DNA of 64,000 nucleotides from Micromonospora coxensis (lineage in GTDB: Bacteria > Actinomycetota > Actinomycetes > Mycobacteriales > Micromonosporaceae), in the NCBI RefSeq assembly GCF_900090295.1, contig NZ_LT607753.1, forward strand, positions 4,030,001-4,094,000, in the 5' to 3' direction. Positions within the stretch are counted from its first letter, which is position 1; each line of letters begins with the position of its first letter. The notes under the pieces were generated by a model. It worked only from the letters and a program-made list of their open reading frames with translations, was not told the DNA's origin and made no database searches. Of the stretch, positions 38,990 to 47,453 are shown in pieces. Made by a program: the position numbers and the translations under genes.

Positions 38990-39739
38990 GTGCTGGGTCT
39001 ACCCGCTCACGTGACCGCCTGCCTCTTCGATCTCGACGGTGTGCTGACGCAGACCGCCAAGGTGCACAACGCCGCCTGGAAGCAGACCTTCGACGCCTTC
39101 CTGGCGCGGCGGGCGGCGGCCACCGGCGAGCCGTTCCGCCCGTTCGACCCCGGCCCGGACTACAACCGGTACGTCGACGGCCGGCCCCGCGCCGACGGCG
39201 TCCGCACCTTCCTCGCCTCCCGGGGCATCGTGCTGCCCGAGGGGAGCCCCGACGACCCGCCGGACGCCGACACCGTGCACGGCATCGGCAACCGCAAGAA
39301 CGTCGTCCTGCTGGACCGCATCCACCACGACGGCGTCGACGTGTATCCCGGCTCGGTGACGTACCTGCGGGCGGCGGTCGCCGCCGGGCTGCGTCGCGCG
39401 GTCGTCTCGGCCAGCGCCAACTGCCGCGACGTGGTGGCCTCCGCCGGCCTGGAACCGCTGCTGGAGGCACGGGTCGACGGCCTGGTCGCCCGCGCCGAAG
39501 GGCTGCGCGGCAAGCCGTACCCGGACACCTTCCTGGCCGGCGCGGCGCTGCTCGGCGTCGAGCCGGCCGCCGCCGCCGTCTTCGAGGACGCCCTCGCCGG
39601 GGTGGCCGCCGGCCGGGCCGGCGGCTTCGGGTACGTGGTCGGCGTCGACCGGGTCGGCCAGGCCGACGAACTGCGCGCCCACGGCGCCGACATCGTCGTC
39701 ACCGACCTCGCCGACCTGCTGAAGGGGGCGGCGGCATGA
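38990..39739 (+). CDS. HAD hydrolase, beta-phosphoglucomutase-like, paired with GH65
   Basis: A 249-residue HAD-IA enzyme. Motif I is [20 protein letters not shown], very like beta-phosphoglucomutase, with a large helical cap, [12 protein letters not shown] (motif II), GKPYPDTFL (motif III Lys) and [18 protein letters not shown] (motif IV). Its stop overlaps the start of the GH65 gene (ATGA), which fits the classical pair in which the phosphorylase releases beta-glucose 1-phosphate and the mutase makes glucose 6-phosphate. A trehalose-phosphatase-like role is the alternative. The GTG at 38990 is leaderless (TAGATT 7 nt upstream). Confidence 0.9.
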   Translation: MLGLPAHVTACLFDLDGVLTQTAKVHNAAWKQTFDAFLARRAAATGEPFRPFDPGPDYNRYVDGRPRADGVRTFLASRGIVLPEGSPDDPPDADTVHGIGNRKNVVLLDRIHHDGVDVYPGSVTYLRAAVAAGLRRAVVSASANCRDVVASAGLEPLLEARVDGLVARAEGLRGKPYPDTFLAGAALLGVEPAAAAVFEDALAGVAAGRAGGFGYVVGVDRVGQADELRAHGADIVVTDLADLLKGAAA

Positions 39740-42108
39740 TCCGCGAACGGGCCTATCCGGTCGAGCCCTGGCATGTGCGCGAGACCCGGCTCGACATGGA
39801 CGTGCTGGCCCAGTCCGAGTCGGTCTTCGCGCTCTCCAACGGGCACGTCGGCCTGCGCGGCAACCTCGACGAGGGCGAGCCGCACGGCCTGCCCGGCACC
39901 TACCTCAACTCGTTCTACGAGCTGCGCCCGCTGCCGTACGCGGAGGCCGGCTTCGGCTTCCCCGAGTCCGGGCAGACCGTCGTCAACGTCACCAACGGCA
40001 AGCTGATCCGGCTGCTGGTCGACGACGAGCCGCTCGACGTCCGGTACGGCGAACTGCTCGCCCACGAACGCATCCTCGACCTGCGCGCCGGCACCCTGCA
40101 CCGGGAGATGCACTGGCGCTCCCCGGCCGGTCGCGAGGTCAAGGTGCGCAGCACCCGACTGGTCTCCTTCACCCAGCGGGCGGTCGCCGCCATCAACTAC
40201 GAGGTCGAGGCGGTGGACGGGCCGCTGCGGCTGATCCTCCAGTCCGAGCTGGTCGCCAACGAGACCCTGCCGGCGCAGAGCCGCGACCCCCGGGTGGCAG
40301 CCGTGCTGGAGTCGCCGTTGCAGGCCGAGGAGGAGCTGACCACCGACGACGGCGGGCTGCTCATCCACCGCACCAAGGTCAGCGGGCTGCGGGTGGCCGC
40401 GACGATGGGCCACGACGTGCACGCCCCGGGCAAGACCACCATCGAGTCCGAGGGGTACGAGGACTGGGTCCGCACCACCATCGGCTGCGTGCTCCAGCCC
40501 GGCGAGAAGCTGCGGGTGGTCAAGTACCTCACGTACGGCTGGTCGAGCCGGCGGTCGCTGCCGGCGCTGCGTGACCAGGTCGGCGCGGCGCTCGCCGCGG
40601 CCCGGCTGGACGGCTGGGAGGGGCTGCGCCGCGAGCAGCGGCACTACCTCGACGAGTTCTGGGACGCCGCCGACGTGCGCGTCGAGGGCGACCCCGAGGT
40701 GCAGCAGGCGGTCCGCTTCGGGCTGTTCCACGTGCTCCAGGCCGGCGCCCGCGCCGAACGGCGGCCCATCGCGGCCAAGGGACTCACCGGGCCCGGGTAC
40801 GACGGGCACGCCTTCTGGGACACCGAGATGTTCGTGCTCCCGGTGCTCACCTACACCCAGCCGTCCGCCGTCCGGGACGCCCTGCACTGGCGGCACGCCA
40901 CCCTGCAGCAGGCCCACGAGCGGGCCCGGACGTTGAACCTGCGCGGCGCGGCCTTCCCGTGGCGCACCATCGAGGGCCCGGAGTCGTCGGCGTACTGGCC
41001 GGCCGGGACCGCCGCCTTCCACGTCGCCGCCGGTGTCGCCGACGCGCTGCGCCGCTACGTGCTGATCACCGGCGACGAGCAGCTGGAGCGGGAGATCGGG
41101 CTGGAGCTGCTGGTCGAGACGGCCCGGCTGTGGCGGTCGCTGGGCCACCACGACCGGCACGGCCGGTTCCACATCGACGGGGTGACCGGCCCGGACGAGT
41201 ACACCGCCGTCAAGGACGACAACATCTACACCAACCTGATGGCGCAACGGAACCTGCTCACCGCCGCCCAGTGCGCGATGCGCTTCCGGGACGAGGCGAT
41301 CGACCTCGGGGTGACCGAGGAGGAGGCGGCCGAGTGGCGGGACGCGGCCAACGCCATGCACCTGCCGTACGACGAGGGTCTGGACGTCCACGAGCAGGTG
41401 GAGGGCTTCACCCGGTTGCAGGAATGGGACTTCGGGCACACCCCGCCGGAGAAGTACCCGCTGCTGCTGCACTACCCGTACTTCGACCTGTACCGCAAGC
41501 AGGTGGTCAAGCAGGCGGACCTGGTGCTCGCCATGCACTGGCGGGGGGACGCCTTCACCGCCGAGGAGAAACTGCGCAACTTCCTCTACTACGAGCGGCG
41601 CACCGTGCGGGACTCGTCGCTGTCGGCGTGCACCCAGGCGGTGATGGCCGCCGAGGTGGGCCATCCCGAGCTGGCCCACCGCTACCTGCGCGAGGCCGCG
41701 CTGATGGACCTGCACGACCTGAACGAGAACACCCGGGACGGCGTGCACATGGCCTCGCTGGCCGGGGCGTGGATCGCGTTGGTCGCCGGGTTCGGCGGGC
41801 TGCGCGACCACGACGGGACGCTGTCCTTCTCACCCCGGTTGCCGAGCCGACTGGGCCGGCTGGAGTTCTCGTTGCAGTGGCGGTCGATCCGGCTCAAGGT
41901 GGACGTCCGCCCGCACCAGACCACGTACACGGTGCGCAACGGCGGCGCGGACACGGTGGTCGAGCTGCGTCACCACGGCGAGTTGATCCGGGTCACCGCC
42001 GCGCTCCCGGTCACCCTCCCGGTCCCCACCCCCGATCCGCCCGGCCCGGCACCCGAGCAGCCTGTCGGCCGGGCACCCCTGATGCACCTCCCGGACTCCC
42101 GCCCCTGA
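39736..42108 (+). CDS. glycoside hydrolase family 65 disaccharide phosphorylase
   Basis: A 790-residue enzyme of the maltose/trehalose/kojibiose phosphorylase family. The N-terminal beta-sandwich ([20 protein letters not shown]) is followed by an (alpha/alpha)6 barrel. The general acid is Glu488 in [14 protein letters not shown]. Other family blocks are [40 protein letters not shown] and [19 protein letters not shown] (phosphate-binding region), ending in a C-terminal beta domain. Which alpha-glucoside it splits cannot be decided by eye. It is translationally coupled to the HAD mutase gene. Confidence 0.92.
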   Translation: MIRERAYPVEPWHVRETRLDMDVLAQSESVFALSNGHVGLRGNLDEGEPHGLPGTYLNSFYELRPLPYAEAGFGFPESGQTVVNVTNGKLIRLLVDDEPLDVRYGELLAHERILDLRAGTLHREMHWRSPAGREVKVRSTRLVSFTQRAVAAINYEVEAVDGPLRLILQSELVANETLPAQSRDPRVAAVLESPLQAEEELTTDDGGLLIHRTKVSGLRVAATMGHDVHAPGKTTIESEGYEDWVRTTIGCVLQPGEKLRVVKYLTYGWSSRRSLPALRDQVGAALAAARLDGWEGLRREQRHYLDEFWDAADVRVEGDPEVQQAVRFGLFHVLQAGARAERRPIAAKGLTGPGYDGHAFWDTEMFVLPVLTYTQPSAVRDALHWRHATLQQAHERARTLNLRGAAFPWRTIEGPESSAYWPAGTAAFHVAAGVADALRRYVLITGDEQLEREIGLELLVETARLWRSLGHHDRHGRFHIDGVTGPDEYTAVKDDNIYTNLMAQRNLLTAAQCAMRFRDEAIDLGVTEEEAAEWRDAANAMHLPYDEGLDVHEQVEGFTRLQEWDFGHTPPEKYPLLLHYPYFDLYRKQVVKQADLVLAMHWRGDAFTAEEKLRNFLYYERRTVRDSSLSACTQAVMAAEVGHPELAHRYLREAALMDLHDLNENTRDGVHMASLAGAWIALVAGFGGLRDHDGTLSFSPRLPSRLGRLEFSLQWRSIRLKVDVRPHQTTYTVRNGGADTVVELRHHGELIRVTAALPVTLPVPTPDPPGPAPEQPVGRAPLMHLPDSRP

Positions 42109-42162
42109 CCCACCCGGTCCCGCGCTCCCTCCCCGCCCGGCCAGCGTCCGCTCTGCCTGCCC

Positions 42163-42255
42163 GGTCCTGCGGGGCCGATCCGCGCCGGTCCTGCGGGGCC
42201 GATCCTCGCTTGCTTTCGCGGGGCCGATCCGCGCTTGCCTTCGCGGGCTCGATCA
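42163..42255 (+). repeat. imperfect tandem repeat, unit about 24-25 nt
   Basis: Units starting at 42163, 42187, about 42212 and about 42236 share the core GCGGGGCCGATCC (the last unit is degenerate). They run directly into the inverted repeat at 42249-42307. Together they fill the 230-bp gap after the GH65 gene, where I see no gene. Confidence 0.7.
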
Positions 42256-42307
42256 TGAAGTTGGCGGCGATGCCGATCTCTCCGGCTGCCGCCAACTCCA
42301 TGATCGA
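42249..42307. repeat. intergenic inverted repeat with ATGATCGA ends
   Basis: 20-nt arms at 42249-42268 (TCGATCATGAAGTTGGCGGC) and 42288-42307, with one mismatch and a 19-nt loop. It lies between the convergent GH65 gene and the small CDS at 42340-42519, so it may terminate both. The sequence looks like a dispersed Micromonospora intergenic repeat. Confidence 0.85.
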
Positions 42308-42339
42308 CAGGTGGGTGGGGCCTGGTGGGTCGTGGTGGG

Positions 42340-42519
42340 TCAGAACTGGCGGCCGTTGGAGGGGCGGCCGGCGGCGTCGCGCGGGGTCATCGCGCGCGGG
42401 TCGTCGGCCGTACGGGCCTGGGCCGCCTCGTCCGCCCAGTCACGGTTGCGCTCGGCGTCCTGTTCGTGACGTTCCTGTTCGGCGGTACGGGTCTGCTGGC
42501 GGGACTTCCGCTCGGCCAT
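42340..42519 (-). CDS. small charged protein, 59 aa, unknown
   Basis: A short frame starting MAERKSRQQTRTAEQERHEQ and ending AAGRPSNGRQF. It is entirely hydrophilic, rich in Arg, Glu, Gln and Ala, with no membrane segment or Cys, and likely helical or disordered. Third codon positions are nearly all G or C, as in neighbouring genes, supporting real coding. It lies between the intergenic repeat and the thioredoxin gene on the same strand. No function can be assigned. Confidence 0.6.
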   Translation of the reverse strand: MAERKSRQQTRTAEQERHEQDAERNRDWADEAAQARTADDPRAMTPRDAAGRPSNGRQF

Positions 42520-42609
42520 GGCGATCCTCGCGATCCGTCGGGGCGCGGCTGCGCCGCTGCTGAGGTCACCCCGGGCCTTCCCGCTCGCCCCGCACGCAAA
42601 CGACGCCGG

Positions 42610-42957
42610 TCACGGCTGGAGGTGACGCGCGAAGGCGAGCCGCAGGTGGTTCTTCGGCCGGGACCCGACGATCGACCCGACCACCTCGCCGCCGGCGAAG
42701 ACCAGCAGGGTGGGCAGTGACATCACCCCGTACGCCCGGGTGGTCGCCGGGTTCTCGTCGGTGTTCAGGGTGGCCACCAGCAACCGGTCGCCGAACTCAC
42801 CGGCCAGCTCGGTGAGGCTGCGGGAGACCGCCACGCAGGGCGGGCACCACTGCGCCCAGAAGTCCACCACCACCGGCCGGTCGGCGGCCAGCACCGTGTC
42901 GGCGAAGGTGGCGTCCGTGACGACGGTCAGCCGTCGACCGTCCGTTTCCTGGAGCAT
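42610..42957 (-). CDS. thioredoxin
   Basis: A 115-residue thioredoxin with active site WAQWCPPC (Cys38 and Cys41) and the cis-proline loop VMSLPTLLVF. The second active-site residue pair is Pro-Pro rather than the usual Gly-Pro, which would change the redox potential. The ATG at 42957 has GGGAGGA 5 nt upstream. The first 31 nt overlap the 3' end of the MerR gene, so the two are co-translated from one mRNA; the regulator probably senses thiol stress. Confidence 0.92.
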   Translation of the reverse strand: MLQETDGRRLTVVTDATFADTVLAADRPVVVDFWAQWCPPCVAVSRSLTELAGEFGDRLLVATLNTDENPATTRAYGVMSLPTLLVFAGGEVVGSIVGSRPKNHLRLAFARHLQP

Positions 42958-43319
42958 GTGTCCTCCCGATCCGCGATGGCCTGGGCGAGTTGGTCGTGCA
43001 GGTGCCGCCGTACCGCCCCCAGCCGGTCGAGGTAGGCGTCCACCTCGGCGAGCTTGCGGCGCAGCACGGCGACCGAGTCGGGACAGACGTCGCCGGAGGC
43101 GTGCCCGGCGCGCAGGCACGCCACGAACGGGCGGATGTCGTCCAGGTCGAAGCCCACCGCCAGCAAGGCGCGGATCTCGTGGACGACCCGCAGCTCCGCC
43201 TCGTCGTAGACCCGGTAGCCGTTGGCCGACCGCCGGGGCCGGACCAGCCCACGCGTCTCGTAGTACCGCAGCGTGCGGGTGCTCGTACCGGCCCGTTCCG
43301 CCAGCTCACCGATCAGCAT
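42927..43319 (-). CDS. MerR family regulator upstream of thioredoxin, possibly redox-sensing
   Basis: 130 residues: an N-terminal winged HTH (MLIGELAERAGTSTRTLRYY, GLVRPRRSANGYRVYD) and a long dimerisation helix. The effector region holds two Cys (ACLRAGHASGDVCPDS, C-x10-C) and another near the C-terminus (TCSRKR), which could respond to thiol oxidation or bind metal. Its promoter has the 19-bp spacer typical of MerR-activated promoters. It overlaps the thioredoxin gene by 31 nt. Confidence 0.92.
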   Translation of the reverse strand: MLIGELAERAGTSTRTLRYYETRGLVRPRRSANGYRVYDEAELRVVHEIRALLAVGFDLDDIRPFVACLRAGHASGDVCPDSVAVLRRKLAEVDAYLDRLGAVRRHLHDQLAQAIADREDTCSRKRTVDG

Positions 43320-43349
43320 CCGACCTCCTCGCCCCCGGTCCCGGCCGTC

Positions 43350-43380
43350 ACGCTAGACCTTGTCGCCGGTGTCAGGGCAA
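43350..43380 (-). promoter_or_regulatory. MerR-type promoter with 19-bp spacer
   Basis: Reading on the minus strand: -35 TTGCCC (43380-43375), 19-bp spacer, -10 TAGCGT (43355-43350), about 30 nt before the merR start. CTTG and CAAG half-sites form an inverted repeat across the spacer (CTTG-N15-CAAG). A 19-bp spacer is the hallmark of promoters that MerR proteins activate by untwisting DNA. Confidence 0.7.
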
Positions 43381-43479
43381 GGGATAACGCGCCGCCCCGG
43401 CGGGTAACCGCAGCGGGCCGTCACCCGGGTGGCGGGCCCGTCACCCGTGGCGGGACAGCGGACGGAGTGGAGGCACGGC

Positions 43480-44142
43480 ATGGCTACTCGCGAGCAGGTG
43501 ACCATCCCGGTCGGCGCGGCCGGTCTGCCGGCCGACATCGACGGGCCGGAGGACGCCACCGGCGTGGTGCTCTTCGCCCACGGCAGCGGCAGCTCCCGGC
43601 ACAGCCCGCGCAACGTGGCGGTGGCCCGGACGCTCCAGCGCCGCGGGTCGGCCACCGTCCTGGTGGACCTGCTCACCCCCGAGGAGGACGAGGTCGACGC
43701 GGTCACCGCCGAGCTGCGGTTCGACATCGGCATGCTCGCCGAGCGGCTCGCCGGGATCGTCGACTGGCTCGGCGCCGAGCCGTCGCTGGGGCGGCTGCCG
43801 GTGGGCCTCTTCGGCGCGAGCACCGGCGCGGCGGCGGCGCTGGTCGCGGCGGCCGCCCGTCCCGAGCGGGTGGCGGCGGTGGTCTCCCGGGGCGGCCGTC
43901 CGGACCTGGCCGGGTCGGCCCTGTCGGCGGTACGCGCGCCCACGCTGATGCTGGTCGGCGGCCTCGACGAGCAGGTGATCACCCTGAACGAGCAGGCCGC
44001 CGCCGCGCTGACCGCCCCGCACGAGCTGCGGATCGTGCCCGGCGCCACCCACCTCTTCGAGGAGCCCGGCACCCTGGAACAGGTCGCCGACGCCGCCGCC
44101 GACTGGTTCACCACCCACCCCACCCTCCCCGCCCCACCCTGA
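43480..44142 (+). CDS. alpha/beta hydrolase (dienelactone-hydrolase-like)
   Basis: A 220-residue cytosolic alpha/beta hydrolase. VVLFAHGSGSSRHSPRN is the oxyanion region, LFGASTGAAAAL the nucleophile elbow with Ser, LMLVGGLDEQV carries the acid Asp and ATHLFEEPG the catalytic His. It belongs to the group often found fused or next to phosphoribosyltransferases. GTGGAGG precedes the ATG at 43480. Substrate unknown. Confidence 0.87.
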   Translation: MATREQVTIPVGAAGLPADIDGPEDATGVVLFAHGSGSSRHSPRNVAVARTLQRRGSATVLVDLLTPEEDEVDAVTAELRFDIGMLAERLAGIVDWLGAEPSLGRLPVGLFGASTGAAAALVAAAARPERVAAVVSRGGRPDLAGSALSAVRAPTLMLVGGLDEQVITLNEQAAAALTAPHELRIVPGATHLFEEPGTLEQVADAAADWFTTHPTLPAPP

Positions 44143-44166
44143 CCACCCCCTCCCGCCCGCACCCAC

Positions 44167-44230
44167 GCGCACTTTCAGAGAAAGAGTGGCCATTCCGCGC
44201 GGAATGGCCACTCTTTCTCTGAAAGTGCGC
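44167..44230. repeat. perfect 64-bp palindrome
   Basis: Positions 44167-44198 are the exact reverse complement of 44199-44230 with no loop. The outer part is GCGCACTTTCAGAGAAAGAG and the centre CCGCGCGG. It lies between the convergent hydrolase and AI-2E genes. It is AT-richer than its surroundings. It could act as a bidirectional terminator with AGAAAG/CTTTCT tracts in the stem, but its perfect 32-bp arms suggest a recent or actively maintained element. A G-rich stretch (44231-44283) follows. Confidence 0.95.
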
Positions 44231-44259
44231 CCGCAGGGGGCGGGGGTCAGGCGGGGGGG

Positions 44260-45381
44260 TCAGGTGGGGGGTGGGGTGGGGGGGCGGCGTTCGCGGTGGC
44301 GTTGGACGGTGTCGACCACCCGGTAGGTGACCGCGGCGATCGGCACCGAGACGAAGGCGCCGGCGATACCGGCGATCAGGGTGCCGGCGGTGACCACCAC
44401 CAGGATCACCGCCGGGTGCAGCTGGACCTGCCGCTTCATGACCAGCGGTTCCAGCAGGTTGCCCTCGATCTGCTGGACGGCGATGACCGCGGCCAGCACC
44501 AGCAGCGCCGTGGCCGGGCCCTTCGCGGCCAGCGCCACCAGCACGGCGATCGTGCCGGCCACCGTCGCTCCGATGATCGGCACGAAGCCACCGAGGAAGG
44601 TGATCAGGGCCAGCGGCAGCGCCAGCGGCACCCGGAGCACCACCAGGGCCAGTCCGATCCCGATCGCGTCGATCGCCGCGATGATCATCGTGCCCCGGCT
44701 GTACGCGCCGAGCGTGTGCCAGCCCGCCCGGCCCGCCTCGGCGGTCACCTCGCGGTTCGGGCCGGTCAGCCGGCGCAGCACCCAGCGCCACATGGTGCGG
44801 CCGTCCTTGAGCAGGAAGAACAGCAGCACCAGGGCGAGCAGCGTGGAGCCGGCCGCCTCGGCGGCCGTCCGGGCCCCGCCGACCGGGTCGAAGCTGCCGC
44901 CGAGCCCGCTGCGCACCTGCTCGATGAGCTTGTCCAGTTGGGCGTCGCTGACCGGCAGGGTGGTGGTGACGAAGTCGCGACTGCGCTGCAGGCCCTCGCC
45001 GAGTTCCTCGCTCAGCTCGCCGAACTGCGCGGCGGTCAGGTTCCACACCAGCACCCCGACGCCGACCAGGATGCCGAGCAGCAGCAGGAGGGTGAGCAGC
45101 GCGGCCGGCGCCGCCGGCACCCGCAGCCGGCGCAGCCCCGCCCGCACCGGGTCGAGCAGCGCGGTCAGGAAGAGCGTCACCGCCAGGGCGATGGCCAGCG
45201 GCGCGAGCAGCACCGCCACCTTGCCCAGCAGGTAGAGCCCCACCACCACGACCACCAGGCAGGCGCTCCACACCACGGCGCTGCGGACCAGCCAGGGCAG
45301 CGCCCCCCACGCCTGTCGCGGCTCCGGGCGGGCGCCCGCCGCGCTCACCTCGGGCGTACGCCCGTCACCGTTCTCGACCAC
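44260..45381 (-). CDS. AI-2E family transporter (DUF20)
   Basis: A 373-residue membrane protein with about 7-8 helices. It has the central amphipathic domain (about 125-190), then LLFFLLKDGRTMWRW, LVVLRVPLALPLALITFLGGFVPIIGA and VQQIEGNLLEPLVMKRQVQL, the conserved family signature. Members are linked to AI-2 export or sodium/proton antiport. AAGGAGG 6 nt before the GTG at 45381 decides the start over a GTG at 45435. Confidence 0.92.
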   Translation of the reverse strand: MVENGDGRTPEVSAAGARPEPRQAWGALPWLVRSAVVWSACLVVVVVGLYLLGKVAVLLAPLAIALAVTLFLTALLDPVRAGLRRLRVPAAPAALLTLLLLLGILVGVGVLVWNLTAAQFGELSEELGEGLQRSRDFVTTTLPVSDAQLDKLIEQVRSGLGGSFDPVGGARTAAEAAGSTLLALVLLFFLLKDGRTMWRWVLRRLTGPNREVTAEAGRAGWHTLGAYSRGTMIIAAIDAIGIGLALVVLRVPLALPLALITFLGGFVPIIGATVAGTIAVLVALAAKGPATALLVLAAVIAVQQIEGNLLEPLVMKRQVQLHPAVILVVVTAGTLIAGIAGAFVSVPIAAVTYRVVDTVQRHRERRPPTPPPT

Positions 45382-45545
45382 GTCGGCCCTCCTTGGTGTC
45401 GCCGGGTCGATACCCGACGGTGGCCGTTGCGACACCCGTCCCGCCGGATGGGCGGAATGGCCGGCCCGGCGGGCGCGGCGGCCGTCGGTGTTTGTGCCAC
45501 CGACCCGGGGGAAGGCAGACAGGTGACGAGATGAGGAGGATGCCT

Positions 45546-45728
45546 GTGAGTGACTTCATGGACAAGGCCAAGGACTTCGCCGACAAGCACGACAAGCAGG
45601 TCGACCAGGGCCTGGAGAAGGGCGGCGACTACGCCGACCGTCGTACCGGCGGCAAGTACGACGAGCAGATCGACAAGGGCGTCGACATGGCGCAGGCGCG
45701 TACCGGTGAGGGCGACCAGGGGCGCTGA
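45546..45728 (+). CDS. MT0933/Rv0909-like antitoxin family protein
   Basis: A 60-residue, highly charged Lys/Asp/Gln-rich helical protein: SDFMDKAKDFADKHDKQVDQ, then GGDYADRRTGGKYDEQIDKG. It matches the actinobacterial family annotated as antitoxin (Rv0909 type). No toxin gene is beside it, so a general stress or DNA-associated role is equally possible. AGGAGG 6 nt before the GTG at 45546 supports this start; ATG at 45540 is an alternative. Confidence 0.8.
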   Translation: MSDFMDKAKDFADKHDKQVDQGLEKGGDYADRRTGGKYDEQIDKGVDMAQARTGEGDQGR

Positions 45729-45840
45729 CCTCGTACGTCCGCTGCCGGGTCACCCACGGGGTGGCCCGGCAGCGCGGTGTCCGGGGGACGGTGGTCTGGT
45801 CAGCATCGACCACTCTCGCTACCATCCGCAGTCGGGACAT

Positions 45841-45856
45841 GACTCGCTGTCGAGTC
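45841..45856 (+). promoter_or_regulatory. inverted repeat upstream of the P450 operon
   Basis: GACTCG-CTGT-CGAGTC, 57 nt before the P450 start. It could be an operator; no regulator gene is adjacent. Confidence 0.4.
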
Positions 45857-45912
45857 GTTTCCGGACCGGTCCGCCCGGCGCGGCGGGCCGCCGACGAGAG
45901 GGAGCCACCCCG

Positions 45913-47121
45913 GTGACCGACACATCCCAGGCCACGATCCCGCAGCGCTACCCGTTCAGTGACCCCCATCGCCTCGACGTCGACCCCCGGTACGCGCTGC
46001 TGCGCCGCGAGGAGCCGTTGACCCGGATCCGGATGCCCTTCGGTGAACCGGCCTGGCTCGCCACCCGGTACGCCGACGTGCGCACGGTGCTGGCGGACCC
46101 GAGGTTCAGCCGGGCCGCCTCCGTCGGCCGGGACCAGCCCCGTAACACCCCACGCCAGGCCGACGAGGGCATCCTCGCGATGGACCCGCCGGAGCACACC
46201 CGGCTGCGCCGGCTGGTGGCGAAGGCGTTCACCGCCCGCCGGGTGGAGGAGCTGCGCCCGCGCACCACAGCCGTCGCCGACGAGCTGGTCGACGGGATGC
46301 TCGCCGCCGGCCCACCCGCCGACCTGGTCGCCCACCTGGCCACCCCGCTGCCGATCCGGGTGATCTGCGACCTGCTCGGTGTGCCCGTCTCCGACCAGGA
46401 CCGCTTCCACACCTGGTCGGAGGCGATCGTCTCGACCACCTCGCTGAGCGCGGAGACCGCCGAGAGCTACATCGACCAGTTGCTGGGCTACATGGCGGGG
46501 CTGATCGCGCAGCGGCGGGAGACGCCCACCGACGACCTGATCGGCGCGATGGTCCGGGCGCGGGACGAGAACGCCGACCGGCTCACCGAGGAGGAGGTGA
46601 TCCGGCTCGCCGCCGGGCTGCTCGCCGCCGGTCACGAGACCACCGTCACGCAGATCCCCAACATGGTGTACGTCCTGCTGACCGAGGAGGGCGGCTGGGA
46701 GCGGCTGCGTACCGACCCGACCCTGGTGCCGAAGGCGGTGGAGGAGCTGATGCGGTTCATCCCGCTCGGCGCGACCGCCGCCTTCCCCCGGTACGCCACC
46801 GAGGACGTCGAGCTGGGCGGGGTGCTGGTCCGGGCAGGTGAGCCGGTGGTCGTCTCGCTGCACTCGGCCAACCGGGACGAGCAGGTCTTCGCCGACCCCG
46901 ACCGGCTGGACCTGGCCCGCGAGGCCAACCCGCACCTCGGCTTCGGGCACGGCGTGCACCACTGCATCGGCGCCCAGCTCGCCCGGATGGAACTCCAGGT
47001 GGTGCTGGAGACGCTGTTGCGGCGTACCCCGGGGTTGCGCCTGGCGGTGCCGGTGTCGGAGCTGACCTGGAAGAGCGGCCTGCTGGTACGCGGCCTGACC
47101 GCCATGCCGGTGCAGTGGTGA
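45913..47121 (+). CDS. cytochrome P450
   Basis: A 402-residue class I bacterial P450 monooxygenase (CYP105/107-like). The I-helix oxygen-binding motif is LLAAGHETTV, the K-helix ExxR is EELMR, and the heme loop FGHGVHHCIGAQLAR contains the ligand Cys351. LAMDPPEHTRLRRLVAKAFT is the usual C-helix region. The GTG at 45913 follows GAGGGAGCCACC. Its ferredoxin partner overlaps by 4 nt. There is no biosynthetic cluster around it, so the natural substrate is unknown. Confidence 0.95.
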   Translation: MTDTSQATIPQRYPFSDPHRLDVDPRYALLRREEPLTRIRMPFGEPAWLATRYADVRTVLADPRFSRAASVGRDQPRNTPRQADEGILAMDPPEHTRLRRLVAKAFTARRVEELRPRTTAVADELVDGMLAAGPPADLVAHLATPLPIRVICDLLGVPVSDQDRFHTWSEAIVSTTSLSAETAESYIDQLLGYMAGLIAQRRETPTDDLIGAMVRARDENADRLTEEEVIRLAAGLLAAGHETTVTQIPNMVYVLLTEEGGWERLRTDPTLVPKAVEELMRFIPLGATAAFPRYATEDVELGGVLVRAGEPVVVSLHSANRDEQVFADPDRLDLAREANPHLGFGHGVHHCIGAQLARMELQVVLETLLRRTPGLRLAVPVSELTWKSGLLVRGLTAMPVQW

Positions 47122-47354
47122 GCGGGGAGCAGCCGGGCGGCTGGCGGGTGTTCGTGGACTCGACCCGGTGCATCGGGTCGGGGATCTGCGTGGGCGCCGC
47201 GCCCCGGCACTTCGCGCTGGCGGGCGGGCTCTCCCGGCCGCTGGAGGAACAGATCGACCCGGCCGACGAGGTGCTGGACGCCGCCGAGTCCTGCCCGATG
47301 GAGGCGATCATCGTGTCCGACGTGGAGGGCAGCCGGATCGCGCCGGAGCCGTGA
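47118..47354 (+). CDS. 3Fe-4S type ferredoxin, P450 redox partner
   Basis: A 78-residue ferredoxin: RVFVDSTRCIGSGICVGAAP, then ESCPMEAI. Three Cys in a C-x5-C...CP pattern, with Ala in place of the fourth ligand (GICVGAAP), indicate a [3Fe-4S] cluster, typical of actinobacterial P450 partners. It is coupled to the P450 by a GTGA overlap. Confidence 0.92.
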   Translation: MSGEQPGGWRVFVDSTRCIGSGICVGAAPRHFALAGGLSRPLEEQIDPADEVLDAAESCPMEAIIVSDVEGSRIAPEP

Positions 47355-47408
47355 TCCGGCTGCGGCGGACGGGCAGATCGCCGACCTGCGGGTCCGCCCG
47401 GACGCCGG

Positions 47409-47444
47409 ACGGCCACGTCCCGGGTGGAGCCGGGGCGTGGCCGT
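47409..47444. terminator. hairpin between ferredoxin and hemerythrin genes
   Basis: A 9-bp stem ACGGCCACG (47409-47417) / CGTGGCCGT (47436-47444), extended inwards by CCCGG/CCGGGG pairing. It lies between convergent genes. Confidence 0.65.
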
Positions 47445-47453
47445 CGGGGTGGG

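Noticed and set aside
42163..42255. CRISPR array from the tandem units
   Set aside because: Units are contiguous and degenerate with no unique spacers, and no cas genes are present.
45546..45728. A toxin-antitoxin pair around the MT0933-like protein
   Set aside because: The neighbours are an AI-2E family protein and a P450; no toxin candidate frame is present.
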